In this document: positions 9,980 through 21,518 of the stretch, one piece after another
Numbering within the stretch: the stretch's first letter is position 1
How the letters are laid out: each line of letters opens with the position of its first letter
NCBI GenBank assembly: GCA_015039365.1
Contig: WION01000200.1
Location: 37,541 to 101,540 of the forward strand
Source of the DNA: Amanita rubescens
Taxonomy: Eukaryota > Basidiomycota > Agaricomycetes > Agaricales > Amanitaceae
DNA length: 64,000 nucleotides
Direction: 5' to 3'
Translations under genes and position numbers: made by a program
The notes under the pieces: generated by a model
Seen by the model: the letters and a program-made list of their open reading frames with translations, nothing else
What the model was told of the DNA's origin: nothing
Databases searched by the model: none

Positions 9980-11560
9980 ACTCACTCTACAACACAAAAA
10001 AGTTTCTTCTCAAGATCGATGTAATCTTTGTACGGCGGCAGATCAATGCGGTTAAAGCCAGTATGGCTCTTTGGAGATTCTGACGGGTCACCCCATTTCG
10101 CGACTGTAAACCGTCTTTGCAGCTCTTGAAAACCTTTGACAGAGACTCGTGGTGATCCAGTGGTAAACCTCAAAAGACGCGATTGACGTTCTGAGGACCA
10201 ACTCCGCACGCATTTCCAGAACCACTGAATCACGTCATCATCGCTCTCATACCCATCGTATACCGTATGTTTCGCCCAATCGTCACTATCGCGTTGAAAG
10301 AGTTAGCTGCTCAGTCGCTTCTTGACATAGAACTTGAACTCACACATCAATATCCGACGTGCCACCGATAAGGAGCTTCAATTCATTTTCGTCGAATACC
10401 CTGATTAGATCCAATGGAATGATTTCGCTGAAGCCAGACATGAATGCGTCAAATTGATCTTGGACGCGTTTACAGAGGCAATACTCGACGTGCAAGTCCA
10501 CGTATTCCTTCTTATTCTCTTCGGTTACTTTGATATCGTATCCTCCAGGTTTAAACTCAAACGTTTTGATCCCGCCAAGTCGTTCTTCTGTGACTGTGAA
10601 ATTCGAATCGAATTTACCTGTGATGTCGTTTTCACTGTATCAACTAAATAAACGGGTAATGGTGCGCGTGGGAGTACGACTCACAGTATCCGTGTCAACC
10701 GGCTATACAACTCGGTATCGATGCTTTCCAAGTCTGCCAGGTTGACTTTTTTGTTAAGGATCATCTTGTAGAAGCTGGTAGTAAAGGAGGCGTCCAGGAG
10801 GGAACGATGGAAAATACATAGGCCGATGCACCGGCCGACGAACTTGAGATGCTCTGGGTTCGTTTCTTTAGCATCGGATGAATATTCGAATAGGGAATAT
10901 GATTGAGTGGATATGTCGCGCGAGAGTAAGTAGAAAAATTCCCTGGAAAAGTCAGGCGCCCGAGGAGACGACTCGGAAGCGGAATCCAGATCATCTGATT
11001 CGCCCTCAAACGTGATCAAGAGTCGACGTTTCAAATCTTCCGGAGTTTTTCGCATAATTTCGGCAAAACTATCTTCAAAGATGTGACTTCGCCTGACTTT
11101 GACCTGACATAGGCCGCCTTCCTGCGCGCGCATAACAGGTTGGCTTCTGAAATAAATGCGTTTCCTGAAAAATTGCCGCGTAAAGTCGTGAAGACGACTT
11201 GGCAATGAAAGACGAGGATCGTCCCAAGTCGTTATTTTTGCAATATGGTCGACGAAGTAAACTTTCCCTTGTGAATTGACGCGCATTTCCCAGCGCGGCC
11301 TGGGGGTAAATGGCCGGGCTCGGCAGCGCTTTCAAGCACGTTTGGGAGTGGCTTCAAGGACTGAGGGTTGGACCAGTGTGTGGTGCGAGTGTTGTGATCA
11401 ACGTAATAGCGTTGACCTGTTGGGGTGAATCGCTCCTCCCAACCCTTTGGAATGTTTTCATCGTCAGTCACAGTATCCGCCACTTGACATTGCATCAGAA
11501 GTTGGTTGTGAGAGAGAGAGAGAGAGAAGACGGCAGTGACTATATTTAGTAGCATCATAA
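9980..11560 (-). pseudogene. NEDD4/Rsp5-type HECT E3 ligase, 5'-truncated and without catalytic Cys
   Basis: Ubiquitin-protein ligase family (WW domains plus HECT). On the - strand: first WW domain (PKGWEERFTPTGQRYYVDH), second WW domain (VYFVDHIAKITTWDDPR), then HECT N-lobe (FEYSSDAKETNPEHLKFVG, LLDASFTTSFYKMIL), an exon with EERLGGIKTFEFKPGG and FDENELKLLIGG, and the C-lobe ending [18 protein letters not shown]. Three defects are visible. No C2 domain is found before the first WW. Five extra bases (CGCGC near 11296) break the second WW domain. The C-lobe reads [15 protein letters not shown] where the family has HTCFN, so the thioester cysteine codon is GGC (Gly); the preceding loop GSDGP is also deleted. 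Introns have normal borders. Most likely a pseudogene; a catalytically dead protein is less likely. Confidence 0.75.
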
Positions 11561-11598
11561 CTATATCGGGCCGATTCGGCTACGCTACTCCGTCGCCC

Positions 11599-13492
11599 AT
11601 GACACGGACGTCGGATGAACAAGTTCCTCTTCTACAGGATACTACTATTGAACAAACACAGTTTCCATGGTTACAATTCTCGATCATCTTTGCATTGAAG
11701 ACTTCAGAATTCCTGACGTCAACCACTACACATCCGTTCATTCCAGATGTAAGTACGCTCTCTGAACCCCGTCATTCATTTATACTGATCATCATTGTTC
11801 TTACTAGCTAGTACGACATGTCGGGATAACAAACGGAGAGAGGAACGTCGGATACTATGTTGCTTTGCTGGTACGAAGGTCTTCTCCCTCAGTGTATGTC
11901 ATCGCTGAAGGAGATGATTCCGTCAACAGCTATCCACGTTCTTTGCTGCTGAGACAGTTACAACGTTCCTTTTCTCTCACCTTTCGGATCTGGTAGGCCG
12001 CAAGCCTGTTCTTCTCACTTGCGTAATCGGCTTGTCGATATGCATCTGTGGCTTTGGGGTTTCGATGACGTTCTGGATTCTAGTCCTGTGGTTCGTACTA
12101 TGTTCAAATCAATACAAAATTTCTGATGCTTCGATAGGCAAGCTATAATGGGCGCACTGAGTCAGCATTTTATTGGAAATGCCGTCGTGGTTGAACTTTG
12201 ACGTGTATCTTAGACGGGACAATGGGCGTAGCGAAAAGGTTCGTCATCGTCATCTCAATGCTCCCTGGTACTGATTCTGTCATGCAGCATGTTGGTAGAA
12301 GCAGCCGATTCAACCCATCTCGCTCGAGTGCGTGCCAGATTTAGTTCAGAACATCACGTTCTCACTGGGACGTAGGCAATAGGCTATTTTGGCACCTCGG
12401 CGTACGTTGCGAATATGGTGGGTCGTATTTCCTTTGTACTACCTCACGCATGATTGATTATATGCGCCACAGATTGGGGGTAAGATCGGCGGTTCACTGG
12501 CAAGACCAGTCGAGCAATATCCACACCTGTTTGGTTCCAGTGAATTTCTCAAGAAATACCCTTACTTTCTTCCTTGCGCCGTCTCCTCAATCTTACTGTT
12601 CATCTCCTGGCTATCCGGGGTTGCTCTCCTGAAGGAAACCGTAGCGAAGCCATTACCTATTTCTAGCATATTCAAACGCAATGCACGGGAAGAGACCTCG
12701 GAAGAGGGAACCGAAAGCGTCAGAAAACCACCATTACGTGCGATCTTCATACGCCCAGTCATAATCGCCGCAACCAACCTTGCAGCCCTGGCTCTAGTCG
12801 ACAGATTCTACATCGCCGCCGACGCTCTCTATCTCTCCACTCCAATCAAAGACGGCGGCCTCGGCTTTTCCGTAAACGCCATCGGTACTTTCTCTTCTAC
12901 CTCTGGAACGGTCGTATGCGTATCTCAGCTATTCTTCTTCGCACCCATACACGCCAACTTGGGCTCGAAATATCTATTTATAATTGGTCTATCTGCGGCG
13001 CTTCCGCGATTTGCGTTGTGGCCTGCGATGAATTGGATTGCGAGGAACGACGGATATATGGGTTGGGTGTGGTTCGGGCTTGGATTTCAGATGTGTTGTT
13101 CGGCGTTTATTCAGTTTGCGTACGGTAAGTCGTTGCGTATTCTATCTACATGATGCCACGTCATAGGCTGTATATAGGTGCGATTTGGGTTTTGATTGCT
13201 CGATCTCCTGGAAACCGCAGTTCCTTGGGTGCGGTAGTGGGATTCTGTCATGTACGCTGCTTCCAAGTTCTTCCGATTTCGATACTATGAGCTCAACTAT
13301 TAACAGGTGGGGAATAATGTAGTACGCACCATAGGCTCTGCAGTATCAAATTCGCTCTTTTCGCTGTCGATTGATAAAGGGTATCTGGGTGGATATTTCG
13401 CATATTTCATCTTCATCTGTGTTACGATCATAGCGCTGTGCGCGACATTGTTATTGCCCAGAGACGAGATTACGCAGGAAAGGAAGCGCTAA
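11599..13492 (+). CDS. MFS transporter, ZIF/SLC46-TetA-like family (paralogue 1)
   Basis: Twelve-helix major-facilitator transporter of the zinc-induced-facilitator/TetA-like group; plasma or vacuolar membrane exporter, substrate unknown. The start MTRTSDEQVPLLQD followed by FPWLQFSI is the family's N-terminus. After the first intron comes VGITNGERNVGYY; the signature loop SDLVGRKPVLLTCVIGLS lies after TM2. Small exons give MGALNGTMGVAKS, then IGGKIGGSLARPVEQYPHLFG, KKYPYFLPCAVSS, a polar central loop and the C-half with LYLSTPIKDGGLGF and RFALWPAMNWIAR. Stop TAA at 13490-13492. At least eight short introns are needed. Every exon has an open frame and usable GT/AG borders, so it looks intact. 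It is the most diverged of the four paralogues and lies head-to-head with the HECT remnant, about 40 bp apart. Confidence 0.85.
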
Positions 13493-13819
13493 GCACATGT
13501 ACTCGTATACTAACACTACAAAACCCTATTCAAAGAAATCGGTATTAGGTTCTTGATATCATCAAGCCAGGCCTCGGACGAGGTAGTGGCCCATACGGCC
13601 AAGTGAGTTATAAAACTCTTCACACGGTAGGCATACATGCAATACAATTAGCTACAGAAGAAGTCATCTGTCCAGGTCCATGCCGCAACGATCTTGTCAA
13701 TGTACATAGGAGTCTGGTCGGATAGCCATCGAATGAACGTTGAACGTTGAACGGTGATGGCAATTCTTCCTTATTCATTCTTTGCCGGCCGGTCTGGAAC
13801 GCATATCTAGCTCGATTCA
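13493..13819. other. Convergent 3' region of MFS paralogue 1 and the phosphotransferase gene
   Basis: No gene. The first part (to about 13560) is the source, or sibling, of the copy at 15665-15825, sharing CCCTATTCAA.GAAATCGGTATTAG.TTCTTGATAT. Confidence 0.6.
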
Positions 13820-15506
13820 TTACATGTACTCCTCTTCGTTCATGTCGTCAAAGGGCCAGTGCGCTGCGATCTGAGCCCGTTCCTCCTCGGATCCGGCCTT
13901 CGCCAATGTATCCAACTTCAGCTGCTTGCTGCGCATTATGGCCTGCTCGTAGTTCCTGGCGGGCACCCAGACCTCCGGCCCGCAGCCGATGATGATTCGG
14001 CACGCCTCTGGAGTCACGTCCGCTCTTCTCTGTTCCGCATCTAGCCTCATGGTCTCGTATACGTCCTTGGCGTCGAACACGAGAGGACACGGCGGGCCTC
14101 CCCCCGTAAGCGTCTCCCAGTTCACCGTTGCTTCTATCAGCGCAACCTTCAGCGCGAGAGTTTCGCCTTCCCACGGGTCACTGGCGTAGCAGAAGAGGCG
14201 GCGGCAGAGCACTCCCATGGGGATCGTCAATGCCGCATAATGAAGCTCGTTGTACTCCTCCGTGCATTTGACGTAGTAGTAATGGACGAGGCGTTGACGG
14301 TAGAGTTCCTCATCTTCCAAATTCTCCGGTAGCGAAGGCCGCGTCATAGATTGCGAGATAGCATCATCATAGCTCTGTAGCCGTTGGGGTATACCGGCAA
14401 GGAGAAATAGAGGTAGGATCGAGGTATGTTGCCAGTCGATTAGGCTGACGACGCGTAAGCTAGAGTCGGGCGACCTGGAAACGATGATATTGCTCGGCTG
14501 GAGGTCGGGATGGCGGATGCAGAAATGACCGAGGGCTGGGTCCCTGGGGATCAGTGACGACGCGATGAGGAGATAGCGGTCCAGGTTCTCGATGTGATCC
14601 GACGGGAGCTGCTCCTGGTATTGGTAACCTTCCCTCCTTATGCATTGGAACGGCAACAGTGGTCGACCAAACCGTTCCAGATAAGCTAGTTCCTTGTCAG
14701 CTCCTCTTACGAGTGCTGCTTCGGAACTTTCGTCTATAGTTATCAGTTAGTTTAAGGGAGTAATAAAAAAGGCAAAGAGCAGCCTACATGGTCCCCGATC
14801 TACGTCGAGCTGTGATCTCCTACCATACCACAGAGGCAGTGCTGTATCTGGACCGATGCAGAAACGCTTGTCCTCTAGCGGGATGCACGGCCTCCCGGCC
14901 ACATTCTCCAAGTCTTTTGTATAGTACAGGCTTCCGCCAGCCGGGAAAGCAATCGACATCATCTTCGACTCGAGTTCAGCAAGCTGGCATGAGACTGAAA
15001 TAATGTCCTCTTCCCCTAGGTCAAACCATATGTCGCTCAAGCTAGTGGCTTCTACGAATTCCATAAAGATATACTCAGTCTCTGCCACGTTGTCCGATAC
15101 AGGCGAGTATCCATATACCTCAGGTATAGGCAGCCCAGAGGAACGGAGTAAGGCCATAGTAGCCACTTCACTGGCGACAGCGAAGTACTTGGGAATCGTA
15201 GCCGGGTACGGGATACGCGCTACCATTTTGAAGCCACCGCTCATGGTGATAAGGAAGGTACGGTTAAACCCACCCTCGGCGAATTTTTTCAGGTCGACAA
15301 TATCATCAGGACTCCGATCGACGGACTGTGCTGCAAGTCGACGTAGCCCATCGACGTTGAAGACCCGTCTACGCTCTGCGTGGCGAAGGACATCGTTGAT
15401 ACTAGATTACGGGTTACTAGACATATACCCCGTAGAATAACATGCATGAGGCTTACATCCACCGCCCTGACGTGTAGTCAAAAAGGTCGTGACGAAGATG
15501 CACCAT
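13820..15506 (-). CDS. Aminoglycoside-phosphotransferase-like kinase (APH family)
   Basis: Protein-kinase-like fold enzyme of the APH/choline-kinase family, a large family in Agaricomycetes; natural substrate unknown. ATG at 15506 gives MVHLRHDLFDYTSGRW, the usual N-terminus of the fungal group. After an intron (about 15456-15401) come RRRVFNVDGLRRLAAQSV, KKFAEGGFNRTF and KMVARIPYP (nucleotide-binding lobe), then SSGLPIPEVYGY and YIFMEFVEA. A second intron near 14800-14750 precedes the C-lobe: ELAYLERFGRP, the catalytic-loop motif HPDLQPSN (H-x-D-x4-N) and the metal-binding LIDWQHT. The C-terminal ~180 residues end MNEEEYM. All expected motifs are present and frames are open, so I consider it intact. 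It lies antisense between MFS paralogues 1 and 2. Confidence 0.88.
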
Positions 15507-15664
15507 GATAGAGAACGCACGACGTGGCGGCCAACGGGTCGTAGAGCTCAAGTAAGAAAAGTGAAATGAACGCAGTGAGAGCAAGGATGGCGCAGAGACA
15601 GTGAGACTGGAACTGCCAGAAAGGAGAGTCAAATACGGATCTGAAAAGAAGGGCTAGCTTGTTT

Positions 15665-15825
15665 TGTTGATGTTACGATCATAGCGCTGTGCGTGACATC
15701 GTTATTGCCCAGAGACGAAATTGCAAGCGCTAGGCGCAATGGGTCGCCACTCGCTAGAGTACATCTACTCGTATACATCTCATTACAAGGCCCTATTCAA
15801 CGAAATCGGTATTAGATTCTTGATA
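15665..15825 (+). repeat. Duplicated 3' end of MFS paralogue 1
   Basis: Matches 13415-13560: the coding tail ACGATCATAGCGCTGTGCG, the words TTATTGCCCAGAGACGA, and the flank GAAATCGGTATTAG. The copy is separated from the parent by the phosphotransferase gene. Similarity stops at TTCTTGATAT (about 15825), inside the last codons of the NTPase gene on the opposite strand. Confidence 0.85.
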
Positions 15826-18728
15826 TGCCTACGTTTGCAGCCCTTGGCAGCGTCAAGTTTGTCCCGGAAGTCCAGCGTCTTCCTCCTCTTTTCCCTACTA
15901 TCACTGTTCTCGTCATCAGCGTCTCGCTCCCTTTTCTGACTATCCACCGATTTCCTACTGCTGCACTCAGAAGCGTCAGAATCTTCCTCCCTCTTCACCA
16001 TTTTCCTCCTCTTTTCCCCGCCTTTACCACACTCGGCAACGTCAGAACCTCGTCTTTTCTTTGAAACCCGGTCATTCGACTCCATCCACGCTCGCTCCCG
16101 TTTTTCGAGGATATTCAAAGGAGACAAGTCCTTCGTTACCTCCTTCACAAGTTCCATGTTGAGTGTCGCAATCGGAGGGTCACCGTTCTCTTTCCAATTC
16201 TTCTCGTTGCTGACATCCGCGCGCGCCGGAAATGAAGCGATGACGCGTAAAAGGTTGTATGACCCTACGTCATCGCACCCATCTGGTAGGCTCTTCAATA
16301 GCTCTCGTGTGTCCCTAACGAGACGGTTACGAGCGCGGCTAGAAAAGGATTTCCCGTTCTGTAAAGATATGTTTAGTCGGTCTTGACGAGCATATTAGGC
16401 ACAGACCTTGAAACGAAAGAACTTTTTTGGCGTTACACTTCTTACCGCGTCTTTCATTGTCTTGTTATCAAGAAAGTTTTCCGAGTATTTGGCTTGCAGG
16501 GCGACCCATAGCAGCTGTCCGTTGTACAACTCCAGCACAAAGATGACGTCCGGCCCCATGTTGACACATGGGAAGCAGAAGGGCTGTCGAAAACCATGCT
16601 TTAGCCACTTCAGAGTTTGCTCAGGCGTTTTCGCGTACATCCCCAGTGCAGCAGAAGGTCCGATAGACCCAGTACGATGAACGTAATAGATATTCGGTTT
16701 ACAATCAGCTGGGGACTCGCCGGAGGAATCAGTCGGAGAAACATGGACAGAAACCAATCTTGCAGGCTTTTTGGCCCATGAGGGGATAGTCCCGGGGAAA
16801 TTGAATATGTGTTTCAATTTCCTTTGCTTTTCCGCGCCAAATATAAGGTCAAGACAGCAGACGATAAAATTTTCCAAGCCGTTTGATGACCCTTTGTTAT
16901 CGTTTATCCCTATACTCTGAGCGAAGTATGCATAGCTTCGATTACGTTTTTCGTTAAACCAGCGATGAGCGGCCGCGACGACTAGATGTTCATCGAAAAC
17001 CACATGAACAGTTCCTCCTTCCTTTCTAAGTCTCCCCAGGCCGTGCTCAACCCATAGCTGATCGTCATCGCCGAGGGGGCCAAGAAGGATGGACCGCATA
17101 ACATAGAGTGGCAGTATGTCACGAAATTTTGCAAACTTATCTTTATCTGATAATTTACTAGTATTCAATATTCATATACGAGCCAAGTACATGCCGCTCT
17201 CACCATTTTCCAATTTTTTAAAATCGAACATGTCCCTCTCCTCAAGTTCTATATCCTCCAATTTTGCTTGTTTCTTGTTTCGGACGGCCTCGCGATTAAT
17301 CGCGGGTTTGAATCCAATGGCCCGAGAAACATATGTGTCTAAAAGTGGAATCGGTTGCCGGTACCCGTGAAGAAGTAGTTCAGTGACGAAACCAGCCGCA
17401 AATCTGTACCTGTGTGAACAGAACAACATCGATACAATCTCATGAGGTTAGAAAGCAGGCCCCGACCTTCCGTTTAACCAGTATTCCATGCGTTCTTTGA
17501 GTTTCTTTCCCTTCCGTTTGCGAAAGATCCATTCGGGCACGAACCGCCTCACCCAGCCAGACATCCCGTTTTTGCCTTCCCATCCCTCAAACGCACCGGT
17601 GTCGTAACATCGTCGGTACTTCGACTCTTTCATGACGGCAGATGTCACCGTTTCATCGACATCTGAATGGGAAAGACCCGTTCCCGCGAGAATAAGGAAG
17701 GCGTCAAGACCGAGAGTCAGAGCAGAAAAGGTAAGAATGAGTGGGCGTAGAATAGGACGACGTTCCATGTCTTCTGAACGGAACGCTTTAGTATGTTCCG
17801 TCGCGGCGAACCGGGCTTCGTCGATGATGCAGTACAAGGGCATGCATCCAGATGACGACGTCGATGTTATACAGGATTTAAGGGCGTTCCGTATGTAAAG
17901 AAGCACCTTTTCCGTCAACTCATCCAAGTCGTTATCGAGATATACCGATAGTTTGCGCGTTAAGTCATGAAATGGATCGGATATATCGGTAAAGAAGGAT
18001 GGCTGGAGTTGAAGGAGCAACCATTTGCGTCTATAGTTTCTAAAATTGCTTTCGGTAAAACCGTCGTCTGAGCTAATGCTTGCCTTCATAGCTTCTACAA
18101 ACAGATGAAAAATCAAAACGCGTGCCAGAAACACGCGTTTGAATGCACGTCCCGCGAGTTCTTTATTAGATTCATGAAGAGTATGGTATTCGGGTGAGGT
18201 AGACGGGGGAAGAACGGGACAGAACTTGGGATCGTTGCGAATCGTTGACTGAATTGCCTTTTGAAGGTCGGCAGACCCCAGGGAGCTTGAATCGACGTAG
18301 GAAGTGAAATAGAGGCCCCAATGTTGGCATAATCCTTCGAACAGCAAGCGCGTCTTTCCGGAGCCAGAGGTGTTGATAAAGATCGCATTTTGGGGACGGA
18401 ATACATCATTGACCCTCTGCTGCAACTCAGGTTCCTCGGCAAAGTATCCGAGGTTATGCAGCAATAGGCTCGGTCTCTCGCGAACACAAGGGAGTTCAAG
18501 GTTCTTCAAAAAGGTTTTGGTTCGCTCGTCGAGCTGAGATTTCACGTTTTCAGGCGGCATCCACGTGGGGAGGGTGAGGCGGTTTAGATCAACCAAGTGG
18601 GGTTCAAGAGATTTTAGAAAAGAGAACACGTCTTTTTCGCGTAGAATCAGAGGATGGTCAAAGATATGAGCTCGCAGCTCGCAATACCCTGGGCTTGTTG
18701 GTCCATCTGTGCGTGGGGCAGGGCTCAT
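15783..18728 (-). CDS. P-loop NTPase with C-terminal PD-(D/E)XK-like nuclease domain
   Basis: Large multi-domain protein of about 900 residues. The N-terminal part contains TSPGYCELRAHIFDH and PTWMPP, then a Walker A motif NTSGSGKTRLLFEGLCQHWG (about residue 120) followed by YFTSYVDSSSLGSADLQ. A Walker B-like strand LYCIIDEARF and a sensor-like ILAGTGLS follow, giving a STAND/AAA-type NTPase. Short exons (17409-17204, from about 17146) lead to YVMRSILLGPL and a segment with MGPDVIFVLEL and LLWVALQAKYSE, which fits the D..Q/E-x-K core of a restriction-nuclease-like fold. The last exon (about 16370-15783) is rich in KKRR, EKRRKMVKRE and REKRRK, probable nuclear localisation signals. The arrangement recalls Crinkler-RHS-type NTPase-nuclease proteins known in fungi. 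An upstream GTG reading to 18794 exists; I chose the first in-frame ATG. The last ~13 codons lie in a duplicated MFS tail. Confidence 0.72.
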
Positions 18729-19633
18729 ACCAGAGTGCGTAACCAAGTTTGGCCCATCCCCCTTAGTAACGGAACCCTGAAACGACTCCCACACTCTGTC
18801 ATCACATAACGAGCTTGATTTTGATTCTTCACCGTCGACGTTCGAGAATAGGGGGCATTATAAACGGAAGGGAGGATTTGAACATGGTGGATTGTAGGTA
18901 TGTAGTAAGTCAGAGCATAAAAGCGGAGATTTATGGATTGAATTAACTGTCGTCCGTATTTGGATCTTTCGCATGATCGACCTGGGAACGCGGCAGAAAT
19001 GCAAAATCCTCGTTCAACGACGATGGAAAATGTAGTTCAAGCTGGACTACTGTAAGCGTAACGTATAGATAGTATCAGGTTGGCACGACTCATGACTCTC
19101 TTCTCAGATTTATCTTTCGGACTTTTTTATCTTGTGACCAGTCATCCTCTCCTTTGTCCAGGTGGCTCCGTGATTGACGGTCGGGCGATTGCGCTGATGA
19201 TACATTTATATGACCCTTCCAAAGGACTGATGCCCCGCGAACCCACGACGTGAGCCGCGTGAGTCTGTCAAGCATGATAAGAGAAGATCTCCCCGGTCCC
19301 GTCACAATGTCGCATATGTACGTCTCGAAACAAAGCTTTCAATCCGTCGACCTAGCCTCCTGTGATGTTCATTTGAGCGGCTACTTGTCAAAGTCAGCCA
19401 GATGCAGAAGGAGTAAGTAGTGACCATCATATCAAGCAGAATCTCAGGGAATTCCATATCTGGCATCCGTCCAATCAGCAGTGAGTCTCTTTATAGGTTG
19501 CAGGGTAACGTCACTCAGAAGTCATTTAGTAGACACGACCATGATCTCAATGCTGTCCCGTTTGAGTCAAATGCCCGTTGGCTCGAAACGGTTATCTCCT
19601 TCCCCTACTTCCATTCCCCTCTCTCGTTTGGAT
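18729..19633. other. Intergenic region between the divergent NTPase and MFS paralogue 2 genes
   Basis: No gene seen. It should contain both promoters. The MFS side carries the conserved promoter block at 19461-19495. Confidence 0.6.
19461..19495 (+). promoter_or_regulatory. Conserved upstream block of MFS paralogue 2
   Basis: TGGCATCCGTCCAATCAG followed 8 nt later by TCTTTATA, 173 bp before the ATG. The same order (GGCATCCGTC or GGGTCCGTCC, then CAAT, then a CTTTAT stretch) occurs 159 and 158 bp before the ATGs of paralogues 3 and 4. The last part resembles a TATA element and the middle a CCAAT box. Shared regulation is inferred. Confidence 0.5.
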
Positions 19634-21518
19634 ATGAGGATTGATTCGAGAACAGGAGATGATGAGGAAGTCCCTCTTCTCTCTGATCAACGGACTCGCG
19701 AGCGTCTTGAGCGGCGGGCGCCCTTTCCGTGGTTCCAGTTTTCGATCCTTTTTACCCTGACATTTTCACAGTACCTGACGTTGAACATCCAAAATCCTTT
19801 TGTTCCGGATGTATGTTTTCCTCATCGTCTGAGCCATTCCGCACACTAATCATTATCTATAGTTAATTAGACATGTCGGGATAGCGCGTGGATTCGAGAA
19901 GAACGTGGGATATTATGTTGGGTTGCTGGTGCGTCTCCGGGCCCTTGTATCATTACAATCTCTAATGAAACAGAATAACAGACGTCTACGATATATGCCG
20001 CCGAAGCTGCTACCTCTTTTCTTTTCTGCCGGCTTTCTGACCATATAGGCCGCAAACCGGTTTTTCTCGCCTGCATAATTGGTTTGTCGATAATCATCTG
20101 TGGCTTTGGGCTATCGACGACGTTCTGGGCTCTCATTCTGTGGTTCGTGCGACGTTTGAATTTACGCACCGTTCTTGATTATGCCTAGTGAAGCTCTCAT
20201 TGGAGCGTTAAGTGAGTCGTTTACTCGGAAACTCCCACATGTTTAATCTCGTTTCAGATGGGACTTTTGGATTAACGAGAAGGTTAGATAAACGTTATAA
20301 GAGCTACATTCCTTCTGATTCGACCGTGTAGTATGCTGACGGAGATGATCGGCCAAACGGACATCGCTAGGGTACGTTCGTAGTTCTGGATTATCTCATT
20401 TTCTCATTGCCGCGAGCAGGGAATCGCCTACTACGATATCTCATGGTATCTCGCGGGTGCTGTATGTCATATTCTCTTTTCACAGTGCGCATTTTTGAAC
20501 ACGATACCTTTCCGCAGATTGGGTCCAAGGTCGGCGGTTCTCTCTCGAGACCTGCGGAACAATTTCCAGGGCTATTCGGTTCGAGCGAATTCCTCAAGAA
20601 ATATCCATACTTCCTTCCTTGCGCCATCTGCTCCATGTCACTCTTTGCTTCGTGGCTACTTGGAACAATCTTCCTGAAAGAAACTCTGCAAAAGCCATTA
20701 CCACTCTTTGGTTTCAAAACCCAAGAAAGCGAACCTGTGGATGATTGTGACACTACAGAGGAGGACGAAAGCACCGAAAGGCCATCTCCATTACGCGCAA
20801 TCTTCGTACCCAGGGTCATTATTTTTGCCATAAATCTAGCTGCGCTTTCTCTACTAGAGAAATTCTATTGGGCAACTGAAGCACTATTTCTCTCCACACC
20901 TATCAGGGTTGGCGGCCTTGGCCTTTCGCCCGGCGCTATCGGCACCTTCCAATCGTACTCCACATTATTCATAGGAATTTCTCAATTGTTCGTCTTCCCC
21001 CTCATGCATGACAGATGGGGATCGAAAAATATCTTTATACTCGGGGTATTCGCAACACTCCCCCGATTCATAATGTGGCCTGTCATGAATGGGATTGCGA
21101 GGAGTGATGGCCACCCTGGTTTGGTGTATTTCGCGCTAGGTTCTCAGGTCTGCTGCTCAACCTTGGCTGAATTCGCATATCGTAAGTCGTAATACGGAAC
21201 CACAGTTCTTCTAAATATACATCGATTTTAGTTTCGATTTGGGTAATGATCACCAAGTTGCCTGGAAACCGTGACTCGTTGGGTTCAATACTTGGATTTT
21301 GTCAGGTGAGTTGTTCTTGATTTCCTCATATCGGGACCTCATTTTTCGGGCACCAGACGGTGACGAGTATAGTGCGCACTGTAGCTCCTACCGTTTCCAA
21401 TACCCTCTTTTCGCTGTCAACAGACAGGAACTATCTCGGTGGATATCTAGTTTACTTTTTCTTCGTTTATTGCTCGATAATGGCATTGTGTGCAGCATCG
21501 ACACTGTCCAGATATTGA
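19634..21518 (+). CDS. MFS transporter, ZIF/SLC46-TetA-like family (paralogue 2)
   Basis: Same family as the gene at 11599 and closest to paralogues 3 and 4. The ATG at 19634 gives MRIDSRTGDDEEVPLLSDQ, with FPWFQFSIL at TM1; an upstream in-frame extension is possible but the family starts shortly before the VPLL motif. Exons encode GFEKNVGYYVGLL, YAAEAATSF, the signature loop SDHIGRKPVFLACIIGLS, NGTFGLTRSMLTEM, IGSKVGGSLSRPAEQFPGLFG, KKYPYFLPCAICS and a central acidic loop (DDCDTTEEDEST). The C-half has LFLSTPIRVGGLGL and RFIMWPVMNGIAR. The last exon is NTLFSLSTDRNYLGGYLVYFFF, stop TGA at 21516-21518. About ten introns of 45-60 nt. No defect seen. Confidence 0.85.
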
